DNA of 5,920 nt. Origin: Clostridiaceae bacterium. GTDB taxonomy: Bacteria > Bacillota > Clostridia > Lutisporales > Lutisporaceae. Both the position numbers and the translations under genes were made by a program. The notes below the pieces were generated by a model that saw only the letters and a program-made list of their open reading frames with translations, was not told where the DNA came from and did not search any database. The stretch's first letter is position 1; each line of letters starts with the position of its first letter. The DNA lies in contig JAQVFD010000145.1 in NCBI GenBank assembly GCA_028697435.1, forward strand, positions 1 through 5,920, given 5' to 3'. Positions 1 to 5,412 of this stretch are shown one piece after another.

Positions 1-404
1 CATGAGTACTGGTCCTTATCATCGAGATAACCTCCCGAAACATAAACCAGTCTGTTAACAGCAGGCTGGACATCATCGGGTAATGATACCATCCTAACCG
101 TAACCCTTTTACCGTTGCCCATATCTGCCCCGTCGCCTGCAGTAATCCTGTCGATTACATCCTTAATTCCCTTTATCTCTTTTATCTTGCTTATCCCCAT
201 TGGAGAAACGCCCTTGACATCTGCATAGTAATTCAAGAATTTATACTGATCATAGTAGCTTTCTACTGAATTTTTCAAATTCTTATATGATACAAAAGAG
301 GCCGAGAACATTGCTATTCCCGCAAAAACAACTGCAGCAGCGGCAATGAACTGACCTTTGGATTTCAATATATCCCGTATCAGCATCCTGTTCATTTTGT
401 TCAT
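1..404 (-). CDS. FtsX-like ABC transporter permease, N-terminal part (cut by window edge)
   Basis: Reading leftwards from an ATG at 404-402, the frame stays open for 134 codons to the edge of the window. The protein starts MNKMNRMLIRDILKSKG, a basic amphipathic start, followed by a transmembrane helix at about residues 18-38 (rich in A, V, F, I) and then a soluble, presumably extracytoplasmic stretch with YYADVKGVSPMGISKIK. This is the usual architecture of the first segment of FtsX/MacB-type permeases: one helix, then a large outer domain. Clostridial members next to TetR genes are often several hundred to over a thousand residues, so most of the gene is missing here. It begins 4 nt after the stop of the ATPase gene, so the two are translationally coupled and should form one exporter or mechanotransmission complex. 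The substrate cannot be told from the sequence. A second Met at residue 4 is a weaker start candidate. Confidence 0.85.
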   Translation of the reverse strand, partial: MNKMNRMLIRDILKSKGQFIAAAAVVFAGIAMFSASFVSYKNLKNSVESYYDQYKFLNYYADVKGVSPMGISKIKEIKGIKDVIDRITAGDGADMGNGKRVTVRMVSLPDDVQPAVNRLVYVSGGYLDDKDQYS

Positions 405-406
405 AC

Positions 407-413
407 GATCACC
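407..413 (-). promoter_or_regulatory. Shine-Dalgarno site of the permease, overlapping the ATPase stop codon
   Basis: On the minus strand GGTGATC lies two bases before the permease ATG and contains the TGA that ends the ATPase gene. It is complementary to the AUCACC part of the 16S 3' tail rather than to the core CCUCC, so it is an offset ribosome site. Because it sits inside the termination site of the upstream gene, it supports coupled translation of ATPase and permease. Confidence 0.5.
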
Positions 414-1119
414 ACTCAATCATATCAGGATCAGCAGGGCTGTCATTTATATAATTCTCAACAATCTCCCCGCTTCTCATCTTTATAACCCTCATTGCTA
501 CAGACGCAATTGGCTGATTATGAGTAATTATTATTACTGTCTTTCCGGTTTCCTTATTTATATCCCTAAGTAAATTGAGCACCAATTTTCCTGTGGAATA
601 ATCAAGTGCTCCGGTAGGCTCATCACATAGAAGCACATCAGGATTCTTTGCTACAGCTCTTGCAATAGCAACCCTTTGTTGCTCACCTCCGCTCATTTGT
701 GACGGAAAATGATTTGCCCTGTATTTAAGCCCTACCTTTTCCAATACTGTTTCAATATCCATAGGATTACCAGAGATTTCCGTCGCAAGCTCAACATTTT
801 CTCTGGCTGTTAGATTTGGCATCAGATTATAAAACTGAAATATGAAGCCAATGTTTCTTCTTCTGAAAAGTGTAAGCTGTTTTTCATTGTATCCGCTTAT
901 GTCAGTACCCCGAAACAATACCTTTCCTGAAGTTGAAGTATCAATACCGCCAAGTATATTCAAAAGTGTGCTTTTCCCCGAACCGCTCGGTCCCAGGACA
1001 ACAACCAGTTCCCCGCTTTTTATTTCAAATTCTGCATTTTTAAGTGCATTAACCTCAATTTCACCCATTCTATAAATCTTAGATACACCGTCTAACCTGA
1101 ATACTTCATTTTCAGGCAT
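409..1119 (-). CDS. ABC transporter ATP-binding protein, LolD/MacB type
   Basis: The 236-residue product is a complete stand-alone ABC ATPase. All nucleotide-binding motifs are visible: Walker A GPSGSGKST (43-51), Q-loop Gln95 in FIFQFYNLMPNLTARENV, signature MSGGEQQR (142-149, Met replacing the usual Leu), Walker B DVLLCDEP (161-168, catalytic Glu167), D-loop GALD (170-173) and H-loop His200. The phrases NLMPNLTARENVELA and DEPTGALD are hallmarks of the LolD/MacB/FtsE-like class that works with FtsX-type permeases, and the next gene is such a permease. It binds ATP at the cytoplasmic face and drives the paired permease. The ATG at 1119 is preceded by GGGGGTG at a suitable distance. The gene follows tetR by 20 nt and precedes the permease by 4 nt, so the three form one operon. 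Substrate unknown; lipoprotein, peptide or drug handling are all possible for the class. Confidence 0.95.
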   Translation of the reverse strand: MPENEVFRLDGVSKIYRMGEIEVNALKNAEFEIKSGELVVVLGPSGSGKSTLLNILGGIDTSTSGKVLFRGTDISGYNEKQLTLFRRRNIGFIFQFYNLMPNLTARENVELATEISGNPMDIETVLEKVGLKYRANHFPSQMSGGEQQRVAIARAVAKNPDVLLCDEPTGALDYSTGKLVLNLLRDINKETGKTVIIITHNQPIASVAMRVIKMRSGEIVENYINDSPADPDMIEW

Positions 1120-1139
1120 AATTACACCCCCAAAACAAT

Positions 1140-1790
1140 TTATGGCAGCAGCTTGATAAACTTATCAATGTATTTATCTGCAAAATTGGTCATTGTCTCA
1201 CTGTCAATACCCAACACCCTTCGGGCAACGAATAAAACAGCCTGCATTCTTCGTATATATGTCCCCCTATCCTCCAGATATATATTCACATCCCCCAAAA
1301 AATGAGAACCCATCATGAGAAATGTAATAACCTCCTCCGGATACTCCATGTCGAATAAACCCTCTTCCACACCTTGCCTGGCTATCTTCGCTACATAAGG
1401 CGTAATATATTCGATAAATTTTCTCTCTACCTTCTCGTGAAGCTCTATATTTTCTTTTGTATGAAGGTAGAACATCACACCCTCATTGTTTTCCAGTAAT
1501 TCTATACCCTTGTCAAAAGCTATCCCAAGCTTTTCAATTGCATTAAGCTTTTCATTATTCACCATTAATGTGAAGTCCTCCAAATAATCGTTCAAAAAAT
1601 TTTCTGCAATGGCACTGAAAACATCATCTTTGGATTTGAAATAGTAATAGAAGGTACCTTGAGCAACACCTATACTTTTTACAATATCGCTGACTGCAGT
1701 ATTCCCGAAGCCTTTCTCATTAAAAAGCCTTTCTGCCGCATTAATTATCTCAGTTCTTCTCTCATCAGGATCTTTGCTTATTCTTGTCAT
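1140..1790 (-). CDS. TetR/AcrR-family transcriptional repressor
   Basis: The 216-residue protein has the TetR N-terminal DNA-binding domain: RRTEIINAAERLFNEKGF (11-28) is helix 1, and the helix-turn-helix with the family motif follows at about 31-51 (TAVSDIVKSIGVAQGTFYYYF, where GTFYYYF marks the recognition helix end). Residues about 55-216 form the helical ligand-binding and dimer domain, poorly conserved in the family, so the inducer cannot be predicted. The start ATG at 1790 has GGAGG six bases upstream. It is the first gene of the operon with the ATPase and permease, and two palindromic operators overlap its promoter. Expected role: repress itself and the exporter genes until a ligand binds, at the same time possibly controlling the divergent rightward promoter. 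The TetR assignment is firm; its regulon is inferred from site placement. Confidence 0.95.
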   Translation of the reverse strand: MTRISKDPDERRTEIINAAERLFNEKGFGNTAVSDIVKSIGVAQGTFYYYFKSKDDVFSAIAENFLNDYLEDFTLMVNNEKLNAIEKLGIAFDKGIELLENNEGVMFYLHTKENIELHEKVERKFIEYITPYVAKIARQGVEEGLFDMEYPEEVITFLMMGSHFLGDVNIYLEDRGTYIRRMQAVLFVARRVLGIDSETMTNFADKYIDKFIKLLP

Positions 1791-1803
1791 AAGTTTCCTC
1801 CAT

Positions 1804-1837
1804 TAATATAATTGACTGATGTCAGTCAATTATATTA
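1804..1837. promoter_or_regulatory. TetR operator 1: 16-bp perfect inverted repeat
   Basis: TAATATAATTGACTGA and its exact reverse complement are separated by the two bases TG. The core TGACTGA-TG-TCAGTCA (1813-1828) is the likely protein-binding site, since the same core recurs at 1846-1861. It overlaps the predicted transcription start of tetR and the -35 of the rightward promoter. The length and two-base centre are typical of operators of TetR-family dimers. Confidence 0.8.
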
Positions 1838-1841
1838 TAAT
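1812..1841 (+). promoter_or_regulatory. Divergent rightward promoter inside the TetR operator region
   Basis: On the plus strand TTGACT (1812-1817) is followed by an 18-base spacer and TATAAT (1836-1841). Its -10 overlaps the leftward -10 because ATTATAAT (1834-1841) is itself a palindrome. A transcript would start near 1848, within operator 2, and run about 245 nt before the Gre-like gene. The hexamers are as good as those of the leftward promoter; whether it is used is inference. Confidence 0.5.
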
Positions 1842-1862
1842 GCGCTGACTGACATCAGTCAA
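1834..1862 (-). promoter_or_regulatory. Sigma-A promoter of the tetR-ABC operon
   Basis: On the minus strand TTGACT (1862-1857) is followed by a 17-base spacer and TATAAT (1839-1834), one mismatch from full consensus. Transcription should start near 1827, giving a leader of about 37 nt. The -35 lies inside operator 2 and the start site inside operator 1, so bound TetR would block polymerase at both ends. Confidence 0.85.
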
Positions 1863-1863
1863 T
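1844..1863. promoter_or_regulatory. TetR operator 2
   Basis: The core TGACTGA-CA-TCAGTCA (1846-1861) is a perfect palindrome with 7-bp arms. Read on the minus strand, this 20-bp segment matches operator 1 (1811-1830) at 18 of 20 positions. The two centres are 33 bp apart, close to three helical turns, so two dimers would sit on about the same face of the DNA. It covers the -35 of the tetR promoter and the predicted start site of the rightward promoter. Confidence 0.8.
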
Positions 1864-1970
1864 ACTAATATAAAAAATTACTTTTAGCTCAACTCCAGCT
1901 TAATAAAAAAAAATCGAATATTTTACGCTAAATATCCATCATTTCAATTAAATGGTAATGCAACCCACTA

Positions 1971-1999
1971 TTTACATCCATTTACATTTATGTTAAACT
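1971..1999 (+). promoter_or_regulatory. Proximal promoter candidate of the Gre-like gene
   Basis: TTTACA (1971-1976, 5 of 6 to the -35 consensus), a 17-base spacer, and TAAACT (1994-1999, 4 of 6) preceded by TG in the extended -10 position (1991-1992). The start would fall at about 2005-2007, exactly before the hairpin at 2008-2038. The -10 is weak alone but the spacing, extended -10 and position fit well. Confidence 0.5.
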
Positions 2000-2007
2000 G
2001 TATTTAC

Positions 2008-2038
2008 AGGCATTTTGCAGATTCGCTGCAAGGTGCCT
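2008..2038 (+). promoter_or_regulatory. Leader hairpin at the predicted 5' end of the Gre-like transcript
   Basis: Bases 2008-2020 (AGGCATTTTGCAG) pair with 2026-2038 (CTGCAAGGTGCCT) around the loop ATTCG: 13 consecutive pairs, 11 Watson-Crick and two G-U. A smaller competing palindrome, CAAGG-TG-CCTTG (2029-2040), shares its right arm. The sequence after the stem is T-rich but broken (TGTTGTATTATTAT), so it is a poor intrinsic terminator; it could stabilise the 5' end of the mRNA, act as a weak attenuator for transcripts from the distal promoter, or be bound by a regulator. Confidence 0.6.
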
Positions 2039-2092
2039 TGTTGTATTATTATATCATTTACCATTTAATGTAATATTTAGGAGGTATTATCG

Positions 2093-2563
2093 GTGTCAAA
2101 GTATATAGTTTCAAAAAAAATATATGAAATGCTTATAAAGCATTTAATTAAAATCGAAGAAGAAAAACTCTGTGTTATCGATAAGTATTACCCTGTATGG
2201 ACTAATGAGCGCAATGATTTTCAGGAACTCCTGGATTCTTACATTAATGGCGTTGAAAACATAATATACAATGAGGTTATTGTGGATGACAATGCATCCG
2301 ATAACTGCCCTATTGCAATAATCGGAAGCCAGATTATGCTGAAGGATTGCTATACAAACAAAATTGAAGAAATGCAAATTGTGTCTCCATTTATGGGCGA
2401 AATAGATCTTAATGTGGACAGTGCGTCATATCTGTCACCTATGGGAAGGGCATTCCTTCTGAAGAAGGTCAAAGACAACGTTAAAGTAGAAACTCCTATG
2501 GGTATATTTCAATATATCATTGAGAGTATAACGCTGCCTCCCGATGCTTTAGAAATGAGTTGA
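2093..2563 (+). CDS. GreA/GreB-family transcription factor (divergent, altered coiled-coil tip)
   Basis: The 156-residue protein is close to GreA length (about 158). Residues about 74-148 match the Gre C-terminal domain, which binds RNA polymerase near the secondary channel: IIGSQIMLKDCYTNKIEEMQIV, then the hallmark YLSPMGRAFLLKK (113-125) and KVETPMGIFQYIIESI (131-146). Residues about 5-62 are predicted helical hairpin, like the Gre coiled coil, but about ten residues shorter. Where GreA has the acidic tip GDLxENAEY with the two acids that stimulate transcript cleavage, this protein has YYPVWTNERNDF, apparently without them by my alignment by eye. It may therefore bind polymerase without cleavage activity, as Rnk or Gfh1-type factors do; that is inference. 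The start is GTG at 2093, eight bases after AGGAGG. It lies divergent from tetR and overlaps the convergent histidine kinase gene by 15 bp. Confidence 0.85.
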   Translation: MSKYIVSKKIYEMLIKHLIKIEEEKLCVIDKYYPVWTNERNDFQELLDSYINGVENIIYNEVIVDDNASDNCPIAIIGSQIMLKDCYTNKIEEMQIVSPFMGEIDLNVDSASYLSPMGRAFLLKKVKDNVKVETPMGIFQYIIESITLPPDALEMS

Positions 2564-3913
2564 ATCATAAATATCTGAAAATTCAATTGCTATGGATTGC
2601 ACAAGCCGATTGTCATATCCAAGCTTTAGTTTTTGTTCTTTGCTTCTCTCCTTTGTTTTTCTTGAAGGTATCATTAGAGTAAACACACTTCCTTTTCCCC
2701 ATTCACTCACCAAGGCTATACTTCCTCCAAAGGAATTCGCCATTAGCTTAACAAGATATAGTCCTATACCGCTGCCTTCAGCCTGACTTGCAAGCATATT
2801 GTCAACTTGTCCGAAGCGATCAAATATCATGTCCTGCTTCTCCTTTGGGATGCCTATACCCTGATCCTTTACTTTAATGCAGACCATTCTTTTTTGCTTA
2901 TGCAGTTTGGAGGATAACTCGACTGTTACCTTTCTTCTCGGGGGTGTAAACTTAATTGCATTAGAAAGAAGATTAAGCAGAACACGCTCAAATTTTTCGT
3001 CGTCAAGCCCAATAGTCTTTTCTTGTAGTTTCGAGGTAAAAACTAATTCGATGCCTTTTTGCTGGGCATATATTACTACAGACTCGGTGATAGCTCTTGT
3101 CAAAAAAACTATATCTACATTTCTTTGCTTTAGCTTAATATTGCCCGAATTTATACGTGCAATTTCCAGAAGGTTGTTTACAAGCCTAAGCTGTCTAAAT
3201 GAATTTTGTTTAATCTTTCCTATTAACGCACTTGCTTTGTCGGGAATCTGCATTGAATAACAATGTTCTAACGTCTGTACAGCTACATTTATTATAGCTA
3301 AAGGAGTCTTAAACTCATGAGTCATAAAATATAAGAAATCATCTTTGAGCTTCAATATATATTCCATTTGCATAGTTTTTTCCACTTCATCGGTTACATC
3401 CACCACAACTATCAATATCTCTGTAACCTCATCCCTCGTATTTAATAAGGGGTGATATGTAATATTCCAGTAAATCTTGCGCCCGTTTTTATTCAGTTCC
3501 ACTCTTTTATGGCATATTGAGGATTTGGTTGTCTCCATCCGTTCAATAAATGCCTTTTCATTATCTATGTTTAATGAAGGTATCGATTCAGCCAAGCCTT
3601 TACCATAGACATTTGACTCAATAATAAGACCTTCGATTCCGGTAAGTTCTCTTAACTCAGATACCGCTTTGTTGTTAAATTCAATAACCTTATAATCCGG
3701 ATATGATATGGATACTACAGGAAGATCCATTGCGTTAAATAGTTTATATAAATGATCTCTCTGCTTTTCATAGTATTTTTTTTGCTCTTCGATTATTTGT
3801 AATCTATCTCCAAACATAGAATGTTCATTTTGCATGATTTCCAGATCAAGGGAAAATTTATTATCATCCTTTCCTTTTTCTTCACTATTGATAATGTAAG
3901 GAAAACCGGACAT
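2549..3913 (-). CDS. Soluble PAS-domain sensor histidine kinase
   Basis: The 454-residue protein has no transmembrane segment, so it should act in the cytoplasm. A coiled coil (about 36-58) leads into a PAS domain (about 55-175, ending in VVVDVTDEVEK), then a dimerisation and phosphoacceptor domain with H-box MTHEFKTPL (197-205, His199; the HExxT motif linked to phosphatase activity is present). The ATPase domain follows with N-box LLNLLSNAIKFTP (312-324), G1 DQGIGIP (350-356), F-box FDRFGQ (364-369) and G2 GSGIGLYL (380-387). All catalytic features are intact. A basic linker (417-430) leads to a tail containing IEFSDIY (443-449); I recall similar endings in clostridial PAS kinases but could not verify. 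ATG at 3913 is nine bases after GGGAGG. No response regulator is in the window, so it is an orphan here; its ligand is unknown. Its last codons overlap the convergent Gre-like gene. Confidence 0.95.
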   Translation of the reverse strand: MSGFPYIINSEEKGKDDNKFSLDLEIMQNEHSMFGDRLQIIEEQKKYYEKQRDHLYKLFNAMDLPVVSISYPDYKVIEFNNKAVSELRELTGIEGLIIESNVYGKGLAESIPSLNIDNEKAFIERMETTKSSICHKRVELNKNGRKIYWNITYHPLLNTRDEVTEILIVVVDVTDEVEKTMQMEYILKLKDDFLYFMTHEFKTPLAIINVAVQTLEHCYSMQIPDKASALIGKIKQNSFRQLRLVNNLLEIARINSGNIKLKQRNVDIVFLTRAITESVVIYAQQKGIELVFTSKLQEKTIGLDDEKFERVLLNLLSNAIKFTPPRRKVTVELSSKLHKQKRMVCIKVKDQGIGIPKEKQDMIFDRFGQVDNMLASQAEGSGIGLYLVKLMANSFGGSIALVSEWGKGSVFTLMIPSRKTKERSKEQKLKLGYDNRLVQSIAIEFSDIYDSTHF

Positions 3914-4070
3914 AGCCTATAACCTCCCATAAGAAATAAGTATTGCAACTGACAGTTGTAATAATTCCTATAAGGTAGTGACCTCCAATTCCCGTTATAA
4001 ATGCCAGTATATTTATTATCTTACAACAGCCGGAAAATTCCAATAATAACAGTAATACAAATATGGTCAT
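3885..4070 (-). CDS. Possible small hydrophobic protein (doubtful)
   Basis: A 61-codon frame starts at ATG 4070, nine bases after AAGGA, and 25 bp after the stop of the larger pilus-like gene, so it has operon position and a ribosome site. The product begins MTIFVLLLLLEFSGCC and is mostly hydrophobic, with room for one or two membrane helices. Against it: it overlaps the histidine kinase start by 29 bp, covers that gene's promoter and palindrome, resembles no family I know, and AT-rich DNA readily gives hydrophobic chance frames. I consider it more likely spurious than real. Confidence 0.22.
   Translation of the reverse strand: MTIFVLLLLLEFSGCCKIINILAFITGIGGHYLIGIITTVSCNTYFLWEVIGYVRFSLHYQ
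3941..3963. repeat. Palindrome upstream of the histidine kinase
   Basis: The arms TATTGCAACTG and CAGTTGTAATA flank a single A and match at 10 of 11 positions; the one mismatch is G-T. It lies 13 bases upstream of the ribosome site of the kinase gene and in its predicted leader. The near-zero spacer favours a protein-binding operator over an RNA hairpin, although an RNA stem with a five-base loop could form. The binding protein is unknown. Confidence 0.45.
4015..4043 (-). promoter_or_regulatory. Promoter candidate of the histidine kinase gene
   Basis: On the minus strand TTGGAA (4043-4038, 4 of 6) and GATAAT (4020-4015, 5 of 6) are 17 bases apart. The start would be near 4008, with a leader of about 95 nt that contains the palindrome at 3941-3963. 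It suggests the kinase is transcribed on its own as well as, or instead of, by read-through from the pilus-like genes upstream. Confidence 0.4.
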
Positions 4071-4095
4071 ATCTCGACATCCTTCTACATATCGG

Positions 4096-4917
4096 TCACT
4101 TCTTTTTTACTTCACTGCCGCCTACGCTGTAAGCAAAGAACTTTTCCTGCTTGAAAGGATTAAGTGACGATATAGGTACTCCTTCACATAGTATAAAAAA
4201 GTTGACTCCGTTTATGCCGCTGAGTTTTCTGTCTGCAGCGTCATCTATTGAGAATACTATCTTGTAGCGACTGCCACTTTCCTTGTTTGCCCTGTTATCC
4301 AAAAAGCTGTTAAGTTCGCTTATTATATATTCAGAGACCAAAGCCTTTCTTTCTTTTGTATCCAGACCAATATCCTCTGCCTTGACCCATAAGCTATTTT
4401 CAATGTCATAAACCTGGTCAGATAATGTGAACTTATATTCCTTACCCCTATATTGAACTATATACTCTTTTTCCCCGGATGGGTCATATGTGCTCCAATT
4501 ATCATCGGCATCAGCTATCATAAGCCTGTCAAAAAGGATAATTGCTTTCATAGGTATATATCTCTTAATCTCATTTTGCTTATCAATGTCCATAGCGCCG
4601 ATATTCCTGAAGAAAAGCCTGTAAAACCACTTAACTGCCTCTTCCCTTTCTATAGACACATTATTGCTGTTCTCAAGGCCGATTCCAAACCCGGTACCCT
4701 GATCATAAAGCATTTCCTCAGAATAATAGGCTCTGTATGCGGAAGCTGCATTTGCCCCTGCATCCAGAGCTCTCTTGTACCTCCCTGACATTATGTCTAT
4801 ATTGTCTATTCCCTTTCCAATAAAAAACATACTCCAGGTGCAGAATATAAAAATCAAGCTCCAGAAAAATGACTTTATAGTACCACTTCCCCTACGTCGG
4901 AATTTGGTTCTCCCCGT
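4096..4917 (-). CDS. Membrane-anchored TadE/TadG-like protein, start codon uncertain (ACG at 4917 preferred)
   Basis: From the preferred start the product is 273 residues; from the first canonical start, TTG at 4857, it is 253, and from the first ATG, at 4830, it is 244. The extra 20 codons encode a basic head (GRTKFRRRGSGTIKSFFWS) that continues into the membrane helix (about 17-35), the normal pattern for a single-pass N-in protein; starting at 4857 or 4830 would remove the charges and part of the helix. ACG has AAAGGA seven bases upstream, whereas the TTG and ATG have GGAG only one or two bases away. After the helix, ALDAGANAASAY (about 50-61) resembles the segment following the TadE/TadG helix. 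The rest, rich in charged residues and with tyrosine and tryptophan, is presumably extracytoplasmic; I know no domain in it. It ends KKK. It follows the upstream gene closely and in the same frame. The Tad link is inference. Confidence 0.7.
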   Translation of the reverse strand, partial: TGRTKFRRRGSGTIKSFFWSLIFIFCTWSMFFIGKGIDNIDIMSGRYKRALDAGANAASAYRAYYSEEMLYDQGTGFGIGLENSNNVSIEREEAVKWFYRLFFRNIGAMDIDKQNEIKRYIPMKAIILFDRLMIADADDNWSTYDPSGEKEYIVQYRGKEYKFTLSDQVYDIENSLWVKAEDIGLDTKERKALVSEYIISELNSFLDNRANKESGSRYKIVFSIDDAADRKLSGINGVNFFILCEGVPISSLNPFKQEKFFAYSVGGSEVKKK

Positions 4918-4924
4918 AACCCGT

Positions 4925-4929
4925 TCCTT
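4925..4929 (-). promoter_or_regulatory. Ribosome binding site pointing to an ACG start
   Basis: AAGGA on the minus strand lies directly after the stop codon of the upstream gene (4932-4930) and seven bases before the ACG at 4917-4915. No ATG, GTG or TTG occurs in the frame between that stop and 4857. The site is the main reason for extending the gene to 4917. Confidence 0.5.
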
Positions 4930-5376
4930 TTATTGAATATATACCGATGCTTTGCCGAAATACCTGATGTCAGCTTCCGCTCCCGATTTTGTTCCAAAGG
5001 GGGTGATTTCATACAGCCTTCCAAGAGGGTGTTCATTACTGCTCTCAGCATATATATTGATAATGTCAAAACCTTCCGAACGCAAATCCCTACCTATAAT
5101 ATCCTTGCCTTCTATTAACTCCGGCATATCACTGCTGCCGTTGAATCTTTCTGCTGTCAGCATGATGTCAAAGACTCCGAACCTTGACAGCCTGTTTTCC
5201 ATTTCATTATAAACAGAAGGATACAAGGTACCCTTTTTTGCAGCAATCTGTGTATATTGATACACAATATTCTCTACTGCCTGCTGCTTTATCTTGAAAT
5301 CCCTATCCAGCACAGCATGAAAAGAATACCATGTGAAAATTGGAATAACCAATAATGAAGCCCAGAATTTTTCCAT
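4930..5376 (-). CDS. Single-pass membrane protein, DUF4320-like, of a pilus-like operon
   Basis: The 148-residue product begins MEKFWASLLVIPIFTWYSF, giving one N-terminal membrane helix (about 5-20), followed by a helical stretch with QAVENIVYQYTQIAAKKGTLYPSV (32-56) and a mixed domain ending in YFGKASVYIQ. The pattern of a short anchor and the motif NxVYQYTQxAAKKG reminds me of the clostridial DUF4320 family, which I recall from Tad-like pilus loci; this is memory and not a search result. There is no clear prepilin peptidase site. The ATG at 5376 is seven bases after AAGGAG. It lies 36 bp after the preceding gene and its stop is in frame with the following one, whose ribosome site touches the stop. 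Probable role: minor pilin-like or assembly component at the membrane surface. Confidence 0.8.
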   Translation of the reverse strand: MEKFWASLLVIPIFTWYSFHAVLDRDFKIKQQAVENIVYQYTQIAAKKGTLYPSVYNEMENRLSRFGVFDIMLTAERFNGSSDMPELIEGKDIIGRDLRSEGFDIINIYAESSNEHPLGRLYEITPFGTKSGAEADIRYFGKASVYIQ

Positions 5377-5412
5377 ACAGATTCTCCTTACGGATATGTT
5401 TCTTGGATACTA

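Larger units (their letters stand above)
1947..2069. repeat. 10-bp inverted repeat flanking the Gre leader
   Basis: ATTAAATGGT (1947-1956) and ACCATTTAAT (2060-2069) are exact reverse complements bracketing the promoter and hairpin. The right copy sits just upstream of the ribosome site. They may be regulator half-sites or chance in AT-rich DNA; no function is claimed. Confidence 0.3.
1791..2092. other. Intergenic regulatory region between divergent tetR and the Gre-like gene
   Basis: These 302 bases contain no convincing coding frame. From left to right they hold the tetR ribosome site (1797-1801), operators 1 and 2 with the symmetric promoter pair (1804-1863), an AT-rich stretch with an A-run (about 1905-1935), three copies of ATTTACA (starting 1970, 1980 and 2002), a promoter candidate (1971-1999), a strong hairpin (2008-2038) and the TAGGAGG ribosome site of the Gre-like gene (2078-2084). 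Confidence 0.8.

Noticed and set aside
358..573. Plus-strand reading frame opposite the ATPase and permease junction
   Set aside because: It lies antisense to a clearly conserved ATPase C-terminus and the permease start, has no ribosome site and resembles no protein family.
2008..2055. Intrinsic terminator on the plus strand upstream of the Gre-like gene
   Set aside because: The stem is good but the following tract TGTTGTATTATTAT is interrupted by G and A, and no gene lies upstream on this strand; a leader element fits better.
3941..3963. Third copy of the TetR operator
   Set aside because: Half sites share only ACTG/CAGT and the spacing between them differs by three bases from operators 1 and 2.
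4096..4857. TTG at 4857 as the true start of the TadE/TadG-like gene
   Set aside because: The only purine-rich stretch (GGAG) is one to two bases away, too close for a ribosome site, and this start removes the basic head and part of the membrane helix. It remains the fallback if non-canonical starts are not allowed.
4875..5069. Alternative minus-strand frame overlapping the 3' part of the DUF4320-like gene
   Set aside because: It is out of frame within a well-supported gene, has no ribosome site at its start, and its product has no recognisable pattern.
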